Origin: UBA4923 sp964486135
GTDB lineage: Bacteria > Bacillota > Clostridia > Saccharofermentanales > DTU023
Reading direction: 5' to 3'
Length of the DNA stretch: 64,000 bases
Assembly: GCA_964486135.1 (NCBI GenBank)
Contig: CAZAKT010000001.1
Coordinates: forward strand, 1 to 64,000
Shown: positions 42,682 to 50,553 of the stretch, piece by piece
Layout of the letters: each line of letters starts with the position of its first letter
Numbering within the stretch: position 1 is the stretch's first letter
The notes under the pieces: model-generated
The model's database searches: none
Seen by the model: only the letters and a program-made list of their open reading frames with translations
Told to the model about the DNA's origin: nothing
Position numbers and translations under genes: made by a program

Positions 42682-43476
42682 TCAAGGCAAGAGGAGCTTA
42701 TCCTCAATCCCTCCAAAACCGCTCGCGGTATCAAACATCCCGAGGAGCTTCTCGACGGTCAGTTTCTGTTTCTCTTCGCCTTCCACATCGACGACGATCC
42801 GGCCCTCGTAAAACATGACCAGCCGGTTGCCCAGGGCGATGGCGTCCTTCATATTGTGTGTGACCATGAGGGTGGTAAGTCCGTCGCGCTCAATGATTTG
42901 TTTTGTAATGTCCAGGACGATTCTCGCCGTCTTGGGATCCAGGGCGGCCGTGTGTTCGTCCAGAAGGAGGAGCTTGGGCCTTTTCAAGGTTGCCATCAAG
43001 AGGGTGAGTGCCTGTCTTTGGCCGCCTGAAAGAAGGCCCGCCTTGACGGAAAGCCTTTTTTCCAGGCCCAGGGCCAGACGCTTCAACTGTTCGCGGTAGA
43101 GCTCCCGTTCCGCCTTGGTGATCCCCCAGCGGAGGCCCCGACGCTGGCCACGGCGATAGGCCAGTGCCAGGTTTTCCTCGATGGCCATACTGGCCGCCGT
43201 ACCCATCATAGGGTCTTGGAAAACCCGGCCTATGAAGGGAGCCCTTTTGTATTCAGGCAAGCGGGTAACGTCGATCTCATCGAGGTGGATCTGACCGGAA
43301 TCAACTGGAAGTACCCCTGCAACCGCGTTCAGCATGGTCGACTTGCCGGATCCATTTCCGCCGATTACGGTGACAAAATCACCGTCCTTGAGGGAAAGTG
43401 AAAGGGAGATCAAGGCCTTCTTTTCATTTACCGTATCACGGTTGAAAGTTTTGCAGATACTGTCGATCTTAAGCAT
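42682..43476 (-). CDS. ABC transporter ATP-binding protein, TrpZ-like
   Basis: A 264-residue ATPase. Walker A is G-G-N-G-S-G-K-S-T, the Q loop is F-Q-D-P, the signature is L-S-G-G-Q-R-Q-A-L and Walker B is L-L-L-L-D-E-H-T-A-A-L-D-P, with the switch His in V-T-H-N. D-E-H-T-A-A-L-D is usual in the family that works with DUF534-type binding proteins. ATG 43476 overlaps the permease by 8 nt; upstream residues in that frame are read-through from the permease gene. It is the third gene of a binding protein-permease-ATPase operon, downstream of trpBA, hence the tryptophan-uptake inference. Confidence 0.85.
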   Translation of the reverse strand: MLKIDSICKTFNRDTVNEKKALISLSLSLKDGDFVTVIGGNGSGKSTMLNAVAGVLPVDSGQIHLDEIDVTRLPEYKRAPFIGRVFQDPMMGTAASMAIEENLALAYRRGQRRGLRWGITKAERELYREQLKRLALGLEKRLSVKAGLLSGGQRQALTLLMATLKRPKLLLLDEHTAALDPKTARIVLDITKQIIERDGLTTLMVTHNMKDAIALGNRLVMFYEGRIVVDVEGEEKQKLTVEKLLGMFDTASGFGGIEDKLLLP

Positions 43477-44419
43477 GACCCTTGCCTCCCTTTCGTCTGA
43501 TTTCAAAGGAAGGTAGCTTGCTTCGCCAATGAGGGATGGCCAGGAAAACAGCGACTACGACGGCGGTCAGGAGCTTCAGGTAGTTGGGGTCCAGCCGCAA
43601 CCACAAGACGGTCTGGATCACCACAAAATAGATGATGGAGCCAATCACGGAGCTGAAGAGGCGGAAGGCGAAGTTACGGAATATCCTGCCAAAGAGGGCC
43701 TCGCCAATGATGACCGCGGCCAGTCCGATGATGATCGCCCCCCGGCCCATATTGATGTCAGCAAAGCCCTGGTACTGTGTCAGTAGTGCCCCTGAGAGGG
43801 CCACCAGGCCATTTGAGAGCATGAGGCCGAAGACCTTGGCCAGGTTGGTGTTGATCCCCTGGGCCTTGGCCATATTGAGGTTGGAGCCGGTTGCCCGTAT
43901 GCCGGTGCCGAATTCGGTCCCGAAAAACCAATAGAGGGCCGCAATGAGCAAGAGGATGAAGAGGCTGACCCGAAAGAGGGGAGAGACGTAAAAAGCTCGC
44001 TCTCCCTTGATCACTTCCTGGAGATAACGCAGGGATACAAAGAGCTTGTAATTATCCACGCTGACCGACAGGTTGGGTTTACCCATGATCAGAAGATTGA
44101 CCGCCCAGAGTCCCAGCTGGGTCAAAATGCCCGCCAGGATGGCTGAGATGCCAAAGAAGACGTGGAAGATACCGGTTACAAATCCTGCCAGCATGCCCGC
44201 AAGTAGCGAGCAGGCGAGGGCCAGCCATAAGTTGCTGCCATTTATCAGGAGGATGACGAAGACAGCCCCTCCTGTACAAAAGGAGCCGTCCACCGTCAGG
44301 TCCGCCATATCAAGGATTCGGTAAGTGAGGTATATGCCAATTGCCAGGACGCCCCAGATTAAACCCTGGGCGAGCGCGCCCGGCAATTGGCCCAATAGAT
44401 TTGGAATGCTAAGAGGCAT
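43469..44419 (-). CDS. ABC transporter permease, TrpY-like
   Basis: A 316-residue integral membrane protein with about eight to nine hydrophobic segments and a single-subunit permease look. It belongs to the branched-chain amino acid/BMP-type permease superfamily (A-D-L-T-V-D-G-S-F near the start, G-T-G-I-R-A-T-G-S-N-L-N-M-A-K-A-Q-G mid-protein). The latter resembles the coupling-helix region. It is 20 nt downstream of the binding-protein gene and overlaps the ATPase gene. Substrate is inferred from neighbours. Confidence 0.83.
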   Translation of the reverse strand: MPLSIPNLLGQLPGALAQGLIWGVLAIGIYLTYRILDMADLTVDGSFCTGGAVFVILLINGSNLWLALACSLLAGMLAGFVTGIFHVFFGISAILAGILTQLGLWAVNLLIMGKPNLSVSVDNYKLFVSLRYLQEVIKGERAFYVSPLFRVSLFILLLIAALYWFFGTEFGTGIRATGSNLNMAKAQGINTNLAKVFGLMLSNGLVALSGALLTQYQGFADINMGRGAIIIGLAAVIIGEALFGRIFRNFAFRLFSSVIGSIIYFVVIQTVLWLRLDPNYLKLLTAVVVAVFLAIPHWRSKLPSFEIRRKGGKGHA

Positions 44420-44439
44420 GGGTACGCTCCAATATTGTA

Positions 44440-45429
44440 TTAGTCCGTAATGGGTTCGTAGTCGCCAGGCATGGTCAAGCCGAGCGCTTCACAGATCTCC
44501 GGATTATACATCTTGGTAAAGTTTGGTGCGTACTCTATGGGCATTTCTGAGATTTCGGACTGGCCGGTCAGTACTTTGACTGCCATCTTGCCGGTCGCGA
44601 AGCCGAGGTCATAGTAATCAATGGACAGGGTCGCGACACCGCATCCTGCACAGGTATCCTTCTCACCCGCCAGGACAGGGATCCGGGCCGGCCGACAGAT
44701 ATTGTCGATGATTCCGGTGTTGGAAGCGACCGTGTTGTCGGTTGGCACGTAGATCAGGTCGACCTCCTTGGAGGCGGTCGTCGTGATACTTGCCAGATCA
44801 TTGGAGTCGGTGAAGGGATACAGGGTGGTGCTGTAGCCGAGCTCTTCCAAGAGCTTCCCAATGGTGTTGACCTGGTAGAGGGAGTTGGCTTCCCCTGAAC
44901 AGTAAATCAGGCCCACATTTTGGGCGTCGGGGAAAAGGCTCTTGACCATCTGCGCCTGCTGATCGAGCGGGGCCAGGTCGGATGTGCCGGAAACATTGTT
45001 GCCGACCAGACCTGTGAAGTCCTCAATACCTAAGGCGACGCCGTATTCCGTTATGGAGGTCCCCAGAACAGGAATATCCGCTGTCGCCGTTGCAGCCGCC
45101 TGCAGAGCCGCCGTCGCGTTGGCCATGATAAGGTCAACCTTGGAGGCTACAAATCCGTTGGCGATGGATGCGCAGGTGTTGGGATCGCCTTGGGCGTTCT
45201 GATAGTCAAAGCTAACACGGCCCCCCAGCTCTTCTGTGAGGGCGTCTTTGAAGCCCTGAGTCGCTGCGTCGAGTGCGCCATGCTGGATCAACTGTGAAAT
45301 GCCGATCCGATAAAACTCGCCGCTCCCTTCTTTTGTTTGGGTCGGTTCGTCTTTGGTGCTGCAGGCAGTCATACTGATCATCAAGCTAATAATCAGTAAA
45401 ACGGCGAAAATGCTTAACACTCGTTTCAT
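44440..45429 (-). CDS. ABC transporter substrate-binding lipoprotein, TrpX-like
   Basis: A 329-residue exported lipoprotein: a hydrophobic signal ending S-M-T-A-C, then a Thr/Glu spacer. A periplasmic-binding-protein type 1 fold of the DUF534 family follows, with I-G-I-S-Q-L-I-Q-H-G-A-L-D-A near its start and V-G-L-I-Y-C-S-G-E-A-N-S in the middle. Family members next to trp T-box genes (TrpX) are proposed tryptophan-binding proteins. A GGAGGAAC site precedes the ATG. The 158-nt gap to trpA (45430-45587) is AT-rich in its lower half and could hold its own promoter, but I see no second T-box there. Confidence 0.82.
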   Translation of the reverse strand: MKRVLSIFAVLLIISLMISMTACSTKDEPTQTKEGSGEFYRIGISQLIQHGALDAATQGFKDALTEELGGRVSFDYQNAQGDPNTCASIANGFVASKVDLIMANATAALQAAATATADIPVLGTSITEYGVALGIEDFTGLVGNNVSGTSDLAPLDQQAQMVKSLFPDAQNVGLIYCSGEANSLYQVNTIGKLLEELGYSTTLYPFTDSNDLASITTTASKEVDLIYVPTDNTVASNTGIIDNICRPARIPVLAGEKDTCAGCGVATLSIDYYDLGFATGKMAVKVLTGQSEISEMPIEYAPNFTKMYNPEICEALGLTMPGDYEPITD

Positions 45430-45587
45430 GATCTGTTCCTCCTTCGTTTAGAATTTAAATTCGATCATAACGAATTATGAAGATATTGCATAGTGTTGAT
45501 TTTCAAATTCATTAATATGCACACTTAAACGGGGCAATTATCCGCATTGCCTGTCATTTAGTCAATGAATGGCCGGATCTTCCAGGT

Positions 45588-46337
45588 TCAGCCCTTGATT
45601 AAGGCTTTGGTGGCCGAGGTCAGCTGGAGGATCTGCCGGTCGGCCCGGTCAGCGTAACGGCCGATCAGTTCGACCAGGGCATCTTCGATGATGACCCCGT
45701 CCGCCTCCGATGCAAAGAGCTTGATCTGATCCAGGTTTTTCCCCGCGCATCCGACCAAGATGGGGAGACTTGTGGCCTTCCTTGTCCGGGCAATCAGCCC
45801 GGCGTCCGTCTGGTCACCTTCCGGAATCAGTTGATAGACGAAAGCCTGGGCCTCCCGGACAATGGGTTCCAGCCGATGGCTGGTGGTGGGCGCGGTCTGG
45901 CTGATCAGGACAATGCCCTTGTCTTGCGCCTGCTGCAGAAGCTCCTCTTTTTCTTCGAAGGGGAGATCGGGAATTACTATCCCGTCCAAACCCGATAGCC
46001 TGGCTTCCTTGAAGAAATTTTCATAACCGTAGCGGAAGAGGGGATTCAGGTAGGATCTGAAGAGGAGGGCTTTTTCGCTTTCTTCCCGGATCCGCCTGAC
46101 CAGGGAAAATAGTCCGTCCACATTTGTGCCTGTAGCCAGAGCCCGGACGTTTGCCTCCTGTACCAGCCGGCTCTCCCCGGCGGGGTCCGAGAAGGGGATC
46201 CCGATCATGACCATGTCGGCGCCGGCCTTGAGCAGGAGTCTCAGGTAATCTTCCGTTTTTTCCAGGTCGGGATCACCGCCCAAAAGGTGGACAATCAGTG
46301 CTTTTCCGTTGGCGAATGCCTTTTCAATTCTAGTCAT
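45588..46337 (-). CDS. trpA: Divergent tryptophan synthase alpha subunit
   Basis: A 249-residue TIM-barrel protein of the TrpA family, directly coupled to trpB (8-nt overlap). The conserved segment A-G-A-D-x-x-E-L-G-x-P-F-S-D-P-x-A-D-G-P reads A-G-A-D-M-V-M-I-G-I-P-F-S-D-P-A-G-E-S-R. The catalytic Glu (E49 in Salmonella) is Met44 and the second acid (D60) is Glu55. The loop-6 S-R-x-G-V-T-G motif is also absent (I-P-E-G-D-Q-T-D). Normal indole-glycerol-phosphate cleavage is therefore doubtful. The fold and the beta-subunit partnership may persist. No trpE, D, C or F is nearby. ATG 46337 is chosen; a longer frame lies inside trpB. Confidence 0.8.
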   Translation of the reverse strand: MTRIEKAFANGKALIVHLLGGDPDLEKTEDYLRLLLKAGADMVMIGIPFSDPAGESRLVQEANVRALATGTNVDGLFSLVRRIREESEKALLFRSYLNPLFRYGYENFFKEARLSGLDGIVIPDLPFEEKEELLQQAQDKGIVLISQTAPTTSHRLEPIVREAQAFVYQLIPEGDQTDAGLIARTRKATSLPILVGCAGKNLDQIKLFASEADGVIIEDALVELIGRYADRADRQILQLTSATKALIKG

Positions 46338-47514
46338 GCAGGCTCCTCCCTCTGTAACGCGCGATAGCCGCGACATCCTTGTCACCTCTGCCTGACAGGC
46401 AGACAATGATGAGGTCGTCTTTCGCCAGGCTTGGTGCCATTGCCAGGACCTGGGCGATGGCGTGAGAGCTTTCAATCGCCGGGATTATGCCTTCCATACG
46501 GGACAGGTATTCGAAGGCTTCGACAGCTTCCCGGTCTGTAATCGGATAATATTCAGCCCGTCCCCTGTCATGGAGCCAGGCATGTTCCGGTCCGATGCCG
46601 GGATAATCAAGTCCCGCGGATATTGAATAGACGGGGGCTATCTGGCCGCAGTCATCCTGGCAGAAATAGGATTTCATCCCATGAAAGACGCCGGCCTGGC
46701 CCCGGGCAATGCTTGCGGCATGCCTGCCGGTCTCCAGGCCAAGTCCCGCGGCCTCGCAAGCGATCAAACGGACTGTCTCATCCGGGATGAAGGCGTAAAA
46801 GAGCCCCATGGCATTGCTCCCACCGCCGCAGCAGGCGACCAAGGCCGTGGGTAGGCGGCCTTCACGCTCCAGGATCTGGGATCGGGCTTCCTGTCCGATG
46901 ACACTCTGGAAGTCGCGGACCATGGTGGGGTAGGGGTGTGGCCCCACAACTGAACCCAGGACATAGAAGCTGTCTCCGGTCCGCCTGGCCCATTCACCCA
47001 GGGTTTCGTTGACCGCGTCCTTCAGTACTTTTGTCCCTGATTCAACCGCCTGGACCCGGGCTCCCAGAAGTTCCATGCGGTAGACGTTCAGGGATTGCCT
47101 TTCCGTGTCCTCCCTGCCCATGAAGACCTCACATTCGAGGTCGAGCAGGGCGGCGGCCGTCGCCGTCGCCACCCCATGCTGGCCCGCGCCGGTTTCGGCG
47201 ATCAAGCGTCTTTTACCCATTTTTTTCGCCAGCAGAGCCTGGCCGAGCACATTGTTGATCTTGTGGGCACCGGTGTGGTTCAGATCCTCACGTTTCAGGT
47301 AGATCTTCGCGCCACCCAGATCCCGGGTCATTTTCTCCGCGTAATAGAGCAGGGAGGGCCTGCCGACATACTCCCGGAGCAATTGCTTGAGTTCCGATTG
47401 AAAGGCAGGATCCGCCCCATATTGGCGGTAGGCCTCCTCCAGGGCTTTGATCTCGCTCATCAGCACCTCAGGGATGTACTGCCCGCCGTAAATCCCAAAG
47501 CGTCCCTTCTTCAT
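46330..47514 (-). CDS. trpB: Tryptophan synthase beta subunit
   Basis: A 394-residue PLP enzyme that joins indole and serine to tryptophan. K85 in H-T-G-A-H-K-I-N-N is the PLP Lys. E-T-G-A-G-Q-H-G holds the catalytic Glu. G-G-G-S-N-A-M-G binds the PLP phosphate, and C-L-S-G-R-G-D-K-D ends the fold. All key residues are intact, unlike in the alpha subunit. ATG 47514 follows GGAGGAG on the minus strand. The gene lies behind a Trp T-box leader, so it should be expressed when charged tRNA-Trp is scarce. Confidence 0.95.
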   Translation of the reverse strand: MKKGRFGIYGGQYIPEVLMSEIKALEEAYRQYGADPAFQSELKQLLREYVGRPSLLYYAEKMTRDLGGAKIYLKREDLNHTGAHKINNVLGQALLAKKMGKRRLIAETGAGQHGVATATAAALLDLECEVFMGREDTERQSLNVYRMELLGARVQAVESGTKVLKDAVNETLGEWARRTGDSFYVLGSVVGPHPYPTMVRDFQSVIGQEARSQILEREGRLPTALVACCGGGSNAMGLFYAFIPDETVRLIACEAAGLGLETGRHAASIARGQAGVFHGMKSYFCQDDCGQIAPVYSISAGLDYPGIGPEHAWLHDRGRAEYYPITDREAVEAFEYLSRMEGIIPAIESSHAIAQVLAMAPSLAKDDLIIVCLSGRGDKDVAAIARYRGRSLHD

Positions 47515-47568
47515 TTTTTCTCCTCCTGACAGATAGTCTCGCTTCACGCTTTCCTTGGGAGGCAAATC

Positions 47569-47606
47569 AAAAAACCCGCCCCCGACTCTATTAAGTCAAG
47601 GACGGG
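47569..47606 (-). terminator. Intrinsic terminator of the trp T-box
   Basis: A 13-bp stem (47594-47606 with 47575-47587, some G-U pairs) with a 6-nt loop is followed on the minus strand by six U (47574-47569). It lies directly after the T-box core and about 55 nt before trpB, as expected for the competing terminator. Confidence 0.85.
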
Positions 47607-47860
47607 TGAGTTATCATCCGCGGTGCCACCTTGGTTCACGGCCTGCCGTGCTCTCATCGGGATACCATCATATCCCCCGCAACTAACGTATGCGTCACGT
47701 CGTGGAATACTCAAAAAGCGATACTTTTCTTTGACCACGCCCTCAGCGGTCCATTTGATGTACTGCCTGGTACGGGTTTCCAGCTTCCCCGCTCTCTGTT
47801 ACTGCTGGTAGACCTTTATCTCCGCATCAACGGTTTTGTTTGGTCTTTATTCAATTGTTG
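47569..47860 (-). promoter_or_regulatory. Trp-specific T-box leader upstream of trpB
   Basis: Read on the minus strand, the leader has the T-box core AGGTGGCACCGCGG (47618-47631; one change from the consensus AGGGTGGNACCGCG). Upstream are an AGAGAG element and a specifier candidate TGG followed by A at 47753-47751, which is the Trp codon. An intrinsic terminator follows the T-box (listed separately). Uncharged tRNA-Trp would stabilise the antiterminator and allow trpBA transcription. Confidence 0.88.
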
Positions 47861-47866
47861 TAAGGC

Positions 47867-47895
47867 ATCATAGTACAGTCAACTGACCCTGTCAA
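47867..47895 (-). promoter_or_regulatory. Promoter of the trp T-box operon
   Basis: On the minus strand TTGACA (47895-47890) and TATGAT (47872-47867) are exactly 17 nt apart. Transcription would start near 47860, giving a leader of about 345 nt before trpB. Confidence 0.8.
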
Positions 47896-47946
47896 GATAA
47901 ATAGGCTTCGGGCCCACGAACGCTGTATTGTGGACAGCCATTTCCA

Positions 47947-48087
47947 TTACGGTTTGCCCTTTCTTTCGCTGACGATTCTGTCAATTAACTTATATTCTTG
48001 TTTAATCTTCCTATACTCTCGATCAAAGTTCGGATCTTGCCTTTTTTCTACTACCAGGTCCTTCACACAAATTTTTTCAAATTTCAT
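47947..48087 (-). pseudogene. Short HigA-like antitoxin N-terminal fragment
   Basis: A 46-codon ORF on the minus strand. Start ATG 48087 follows GGAAAGAG. The sequence (D-P-N-F-D-R-E-Y ... E-Y-K-L-I-D-R-I-V-S-E-R-K) resembles the helical N-terminus that precedes the helix-turn-helix in many HigA/XRE-type antitoxins. It then stops before any HTH. No further matching sequence is visible after the stop, and no toxin gene is adjacent. It lies in AT-rich DNA unlike the flanking genes. It may be a remnant of a toxin-antitoxin pair or a real micro-protein. The rest of 47896-48200 shows nothing else I can support. Confidence 0.4.
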
Positions 48088-48200
48088 GATGATCAACTCT
48101 TTCCATTAATTTTCTTGACACAATATTGGGGTTCCACAATCATTATAGAAGAGCCAATGAAACGGGCATCCGAAATATCCATATAAGCTTAGGTCAAACC

Positions 48201-48240
48201 AAAAAGACTCCGTTACGGATCAACACATAACGGAGTCTTT
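48201..48240 (-). terminator. Terminator of the tRNA-Ser gene
   Basis: A perfect 13-bp inverted repeat (48203-48215 with 48228-48240) with a 12-nt loop lies 3 nt beyond the tRNA 3' end. On the minus strand it ends in five U (48205-48201). Confidence 0.8.
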
Positions 48241-48243
48241 AAC

Positions 48244-48334
48244 TGGCGGAGATGGTGGGATTCGAACCCACGTGTCGGTCACCCGACAAACGCTTTTCGA
48301 GAGCGCCCCGTTACGGCCACTTCGGTACATCTCC
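48244..48334 (-). tRNA. tRNA-Ser (CGA)
   Basis: A 91-nt tRNA with encoded CCA (48246-48244). The acceptor stem GGAGATG/CATCTCC, discriminator G, anticodon stem GCGCT/AGCGT with loop CTCGAAA (anticodon CGA at 48299-48297), a long variable arm with a TGTCGG/CCGACA stem and the T-arm loop TTCGAAT are all present. The class II variable arm and the G73 fit serine. It reads UCG. Confidence 0.95.
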
Positions 48335-48398
48335 CTATGCTTATACCATCGGCCGGGCCGGGCACCAGTCTAACATAAACGGTAGCGATATTTCCAGT

Positions 48399-48992
48399 TC
48401 AGTTTCGCGCTTGCGGGGGACCGGAAGACTTCTCGTAGAGGAGGTCCAGAAGTGGATCCTCCATGGCGGACCAGTTGTCTGTGAGCCAGTCAGTTATCCG
48501 TTCCTGGGGGATGATGACCGGCATCCGATTATGGATATGACTGAATCCCGGGGCGGCCTCCCGGGTCAAGATGACAAAACTCGGGAAGGGACTAGCCTTG
48601 TCCTCACGGTAACAGCCTGCCAGGAAGAGGGGGCTCTGGGGGAGGAAGAAGGCATACCTTTCCTTCCTGCCGCCTAGGTTTGCCCATTCGTAGTAGCCGC
48701 TGGCAGGGAGGAGGCAACGGTGATCGCGCATAGCCCGGCTGAACATGGGTTTTTCAAGGGCTGTTTCACTCCGGGCGTTGATGATCAGCCGCCCCGTGTA
48801 GGCCTTGAAACCCCAGTTCATCGTCAGGTAGCGACCTGGGCCCGTTTGGGCGGGGACAAGGTCGGAGGGGAAGAGCTCGCCCTTTGTTTTGAGCTTGGGG
48901 GGCGGACTTGTTCCCGCTATCTCTTCCTCCAGGTTTTTTTCGATTTCGAGGAACCAGGCCTCATCCGGATTGATGTAATAGCGTCCACACAT
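48399..48992 (-). CDS. SRAP (HMCES/YedK) abasic-site protein
   Basis: A 197-residue SOS-response-associated peptidase-fold protein. Family members form a thiazolidine DNA-protein crosslink with abasic sites in single-stranded DNA through Cys2, shielding them. M-C-G-R-Y starts the protein. N-A-R-S-E-T, S-G-Y-Y-E-W (active Glu) and H-N-R-M-P-V-I (active His) complete the site. ATG 48992 follows GGGAG. The 14 codons further upstream would bury Cys2, which must be exposed after Met removal, so they are excluded. It stands alone next to the tRNA and is divergent from the MATE gene. Confidence 0.92.
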   Translation of the reverse strand: MCGRYYINPDEAWFLEIEKNLEEEIAGTSPPPKLKTKGELFPSDLVPAQTGPGRYLTMNWGFKAYTGRLIINARSETALEKPMFSRAMRDHRCLLPASGYYEWANLGGRKERYAFFLPQSPLFLAGCYREDKASPFPSFVILTREAAPGFSHIHNRMPVIIPQERITDWLTDNWSAMEDPLLDLLYEKSSGPPQARN

Positions 48993-49028
48993 AGGTTCTC
49001 CCTTTCCTAACAGCTTCATGTCATTGTA

Positions 49029-50429
49029 ATGCAATTGTGGTTTAATAAACGGGTGGCCAAGAATCCAATAGACAAAACGACAAGAATGGTTGAAGCGCCC
49101 ATCCTGCCTCTCTTATTGAGGATGTCGGGTCCTGCAGTCTTCTCCATGCTGATCATGTCCCTTTACAATATTGTGGACAGCCTTTTCGTGAGTATGGTTT
49201 CAGAGACCGCCCTTCGGGCCGTCAGTATCATATCCCCTGTCCAGATGCTCATGGTATCTTTCGCCGTCGGCACTTCGATAGGCGTCAATTCCTACGTGGC
49301 CCGCAGTCTGGGTTCGGAGGATTATGAGAGGGCTAGTCTGGCGGCGACCCATGGTTTCCTCCTCTCCTTCTTCAACTGGGCCATCTTTTTGATTGCCGGC
49401 TATTTTGCTTCGCCTATGATCCTGCGCTTGTTTACGAATCACGCGGAGGTCTTCCAGGATGGAACGGCTTATCTGCGGATCGTCACGGTCGCCTCGCTGG
49501 GTCTCTTCTGGCAGATCCATTGCGAAAAGATCTTCCAGGCGACAGGCAATATGACCCGGGCCATGTATATCCAGCTGGCGGGGGCCCTGATCAATATCGC
49601 CCTGGACCCCGTCTTTATTTTCGGCTGGTTCGGTTTGCCGGCCATGGGTGTGAGCGGCGCCGCTATCGCCACTGTTTTAGCCCAGCTGATCGCGGGAGCC
49701 ATAGCCGTCTACCTCTTACTCAGACGGGAGAGTGTCCTGTCGATCCGCCTCAAGGGTTTCCGGGTCAACGGCCATATCCTGGCGGAAATCTACCGGGTTG
49801 GCCTGCCCTCCCTGGTTTTGCAATCGGTAACCGCTTTTGTTGGTATGGTCTTCAATATGATCATCAAGCCTTTTTCCGAGGTTGCCATTACCGTCCTGGG
49901 CGTCTACCTGAAACTGGAATCCTTCGTCTTCATGCCCGTCTTCGGTGTAGGACAGGGGATGTTGCCCCTCATGGCATACAACTACGGGGCTGAGCGCTAT
50001 GACCGTGTGAAGCTTGTCCTGAAAAACGGACTTTTTCTGGTCCTGGGCATCATGTCGGTTTCCATGGTCGTCTTTCAGCTTATCCCTGGCCTGCTGCTGG
50101 GTATCTTCAACGCGACGGAGGAGATGTATATCATGGGGATGCCCGCCTTCAGGAGCATTTCAACCTGCTTTGTCTTCGCCGGGGTAACCATAGTCCTGTC
50201 CAATGCCTTTCAGGCGCTGGGCAGAGGTAGTTACAGCCTCTTTATCTCCGTATTCCGGCAACTGGCGCTCATGCTGCCGATCGCCCGCTACTTTGCCGCC
50301 TGGCACCTCGACTATGTCTGGTTTGCCTTCGTCATCTCCGATTTTGGAGCCATGCTGGTGGCAATCGGCCTCTTTATCTGGTTGTCCAGGAGAATAATGC
50401 CTGAGCCGGTCAGTCAGCCAGTCGGTTAG
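49029..50429 (+). CDS. MATE-family multidrug/cation antiporter
   Basis: A 466-residue transporter with about twelve hydrophobic segments in two similar halves. The first half opens P-I-L-P-L-L-L-R-M-S-G-P-A and Y-N-I-V-D-S-L-F-V, and includes G-T-S-I-G-V-N-S-Y-V-A-R-S-L-G. A-L-I-N-I-A-L-D-P-V-F-I-F-G is the usual mid-protein signature, and G-V-G-Q-G-M-L-P-L-M-A-Y-N-Y-G-A opens the second half. The start is uncertain: no clear ribosome site precedes ATG 49029, GTG 49053 or ATG 49086. The exported compound is unknown. It lies 36 nt from the divergent SRAP gene. Confidence 0.88.
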   Translation: MQLWFNKRVAKNPIDKTTRMVEAPILPLLLRMSGPAVFSMLIMSLYNIVDSLFVSMVSETALRAVSIISPVQMLMVSFAVGTSIGVNSYVARSLGSEDYERASLAATHGFLLSFFNWAIFLIAGYFASPMILRLFTNHAEVFQDGTAYLRIVTVASLGLFWQIHCEKIFQATGNMTRAMYIQLAGALINIALDPVFIFGWFGLPAMGVSGAAIATVLAQLIAGAIAVYLLLRRESVLSIRLKGFRVNGHILAEIYRVGLPSLVLQSVTAFVGMVFNMIIKPFSEVAITVLGVYLKLESFVFMPVFGVGQGMLPLMAYNYGAERYDRVKLVLKNGLFLVLGIMSVSMVVFQLIPGLLLGIFNATEEMYIMGMPAFRSISTCFVFAGVTIVLSNAFQALGRGSYSLFISVFRQLALMLPIARYFAAWHLDYVWFAFVISDFGAMLVAIGLFIWLSRRIMPEPVSQPVG

Positions 50430-50553
50430 TCCTCTGGATGTGCGTCCGCCAGGCGCTCGTGATATAGTAATCAATGAATTTATTCTAAAAGGGTGCGGGG
50501 CCAGGAAGGCGCCGTCCGGGTGGCGGCTGACTGGGGATTTCGGGGAACAAAAG

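Noticed and set aside
47631..47873. Short + strand ORFs in the region upstream of trpB
   Set aside because: They lie inside the minus-strand T-box leader and its promoter, which explain the sequence structure.
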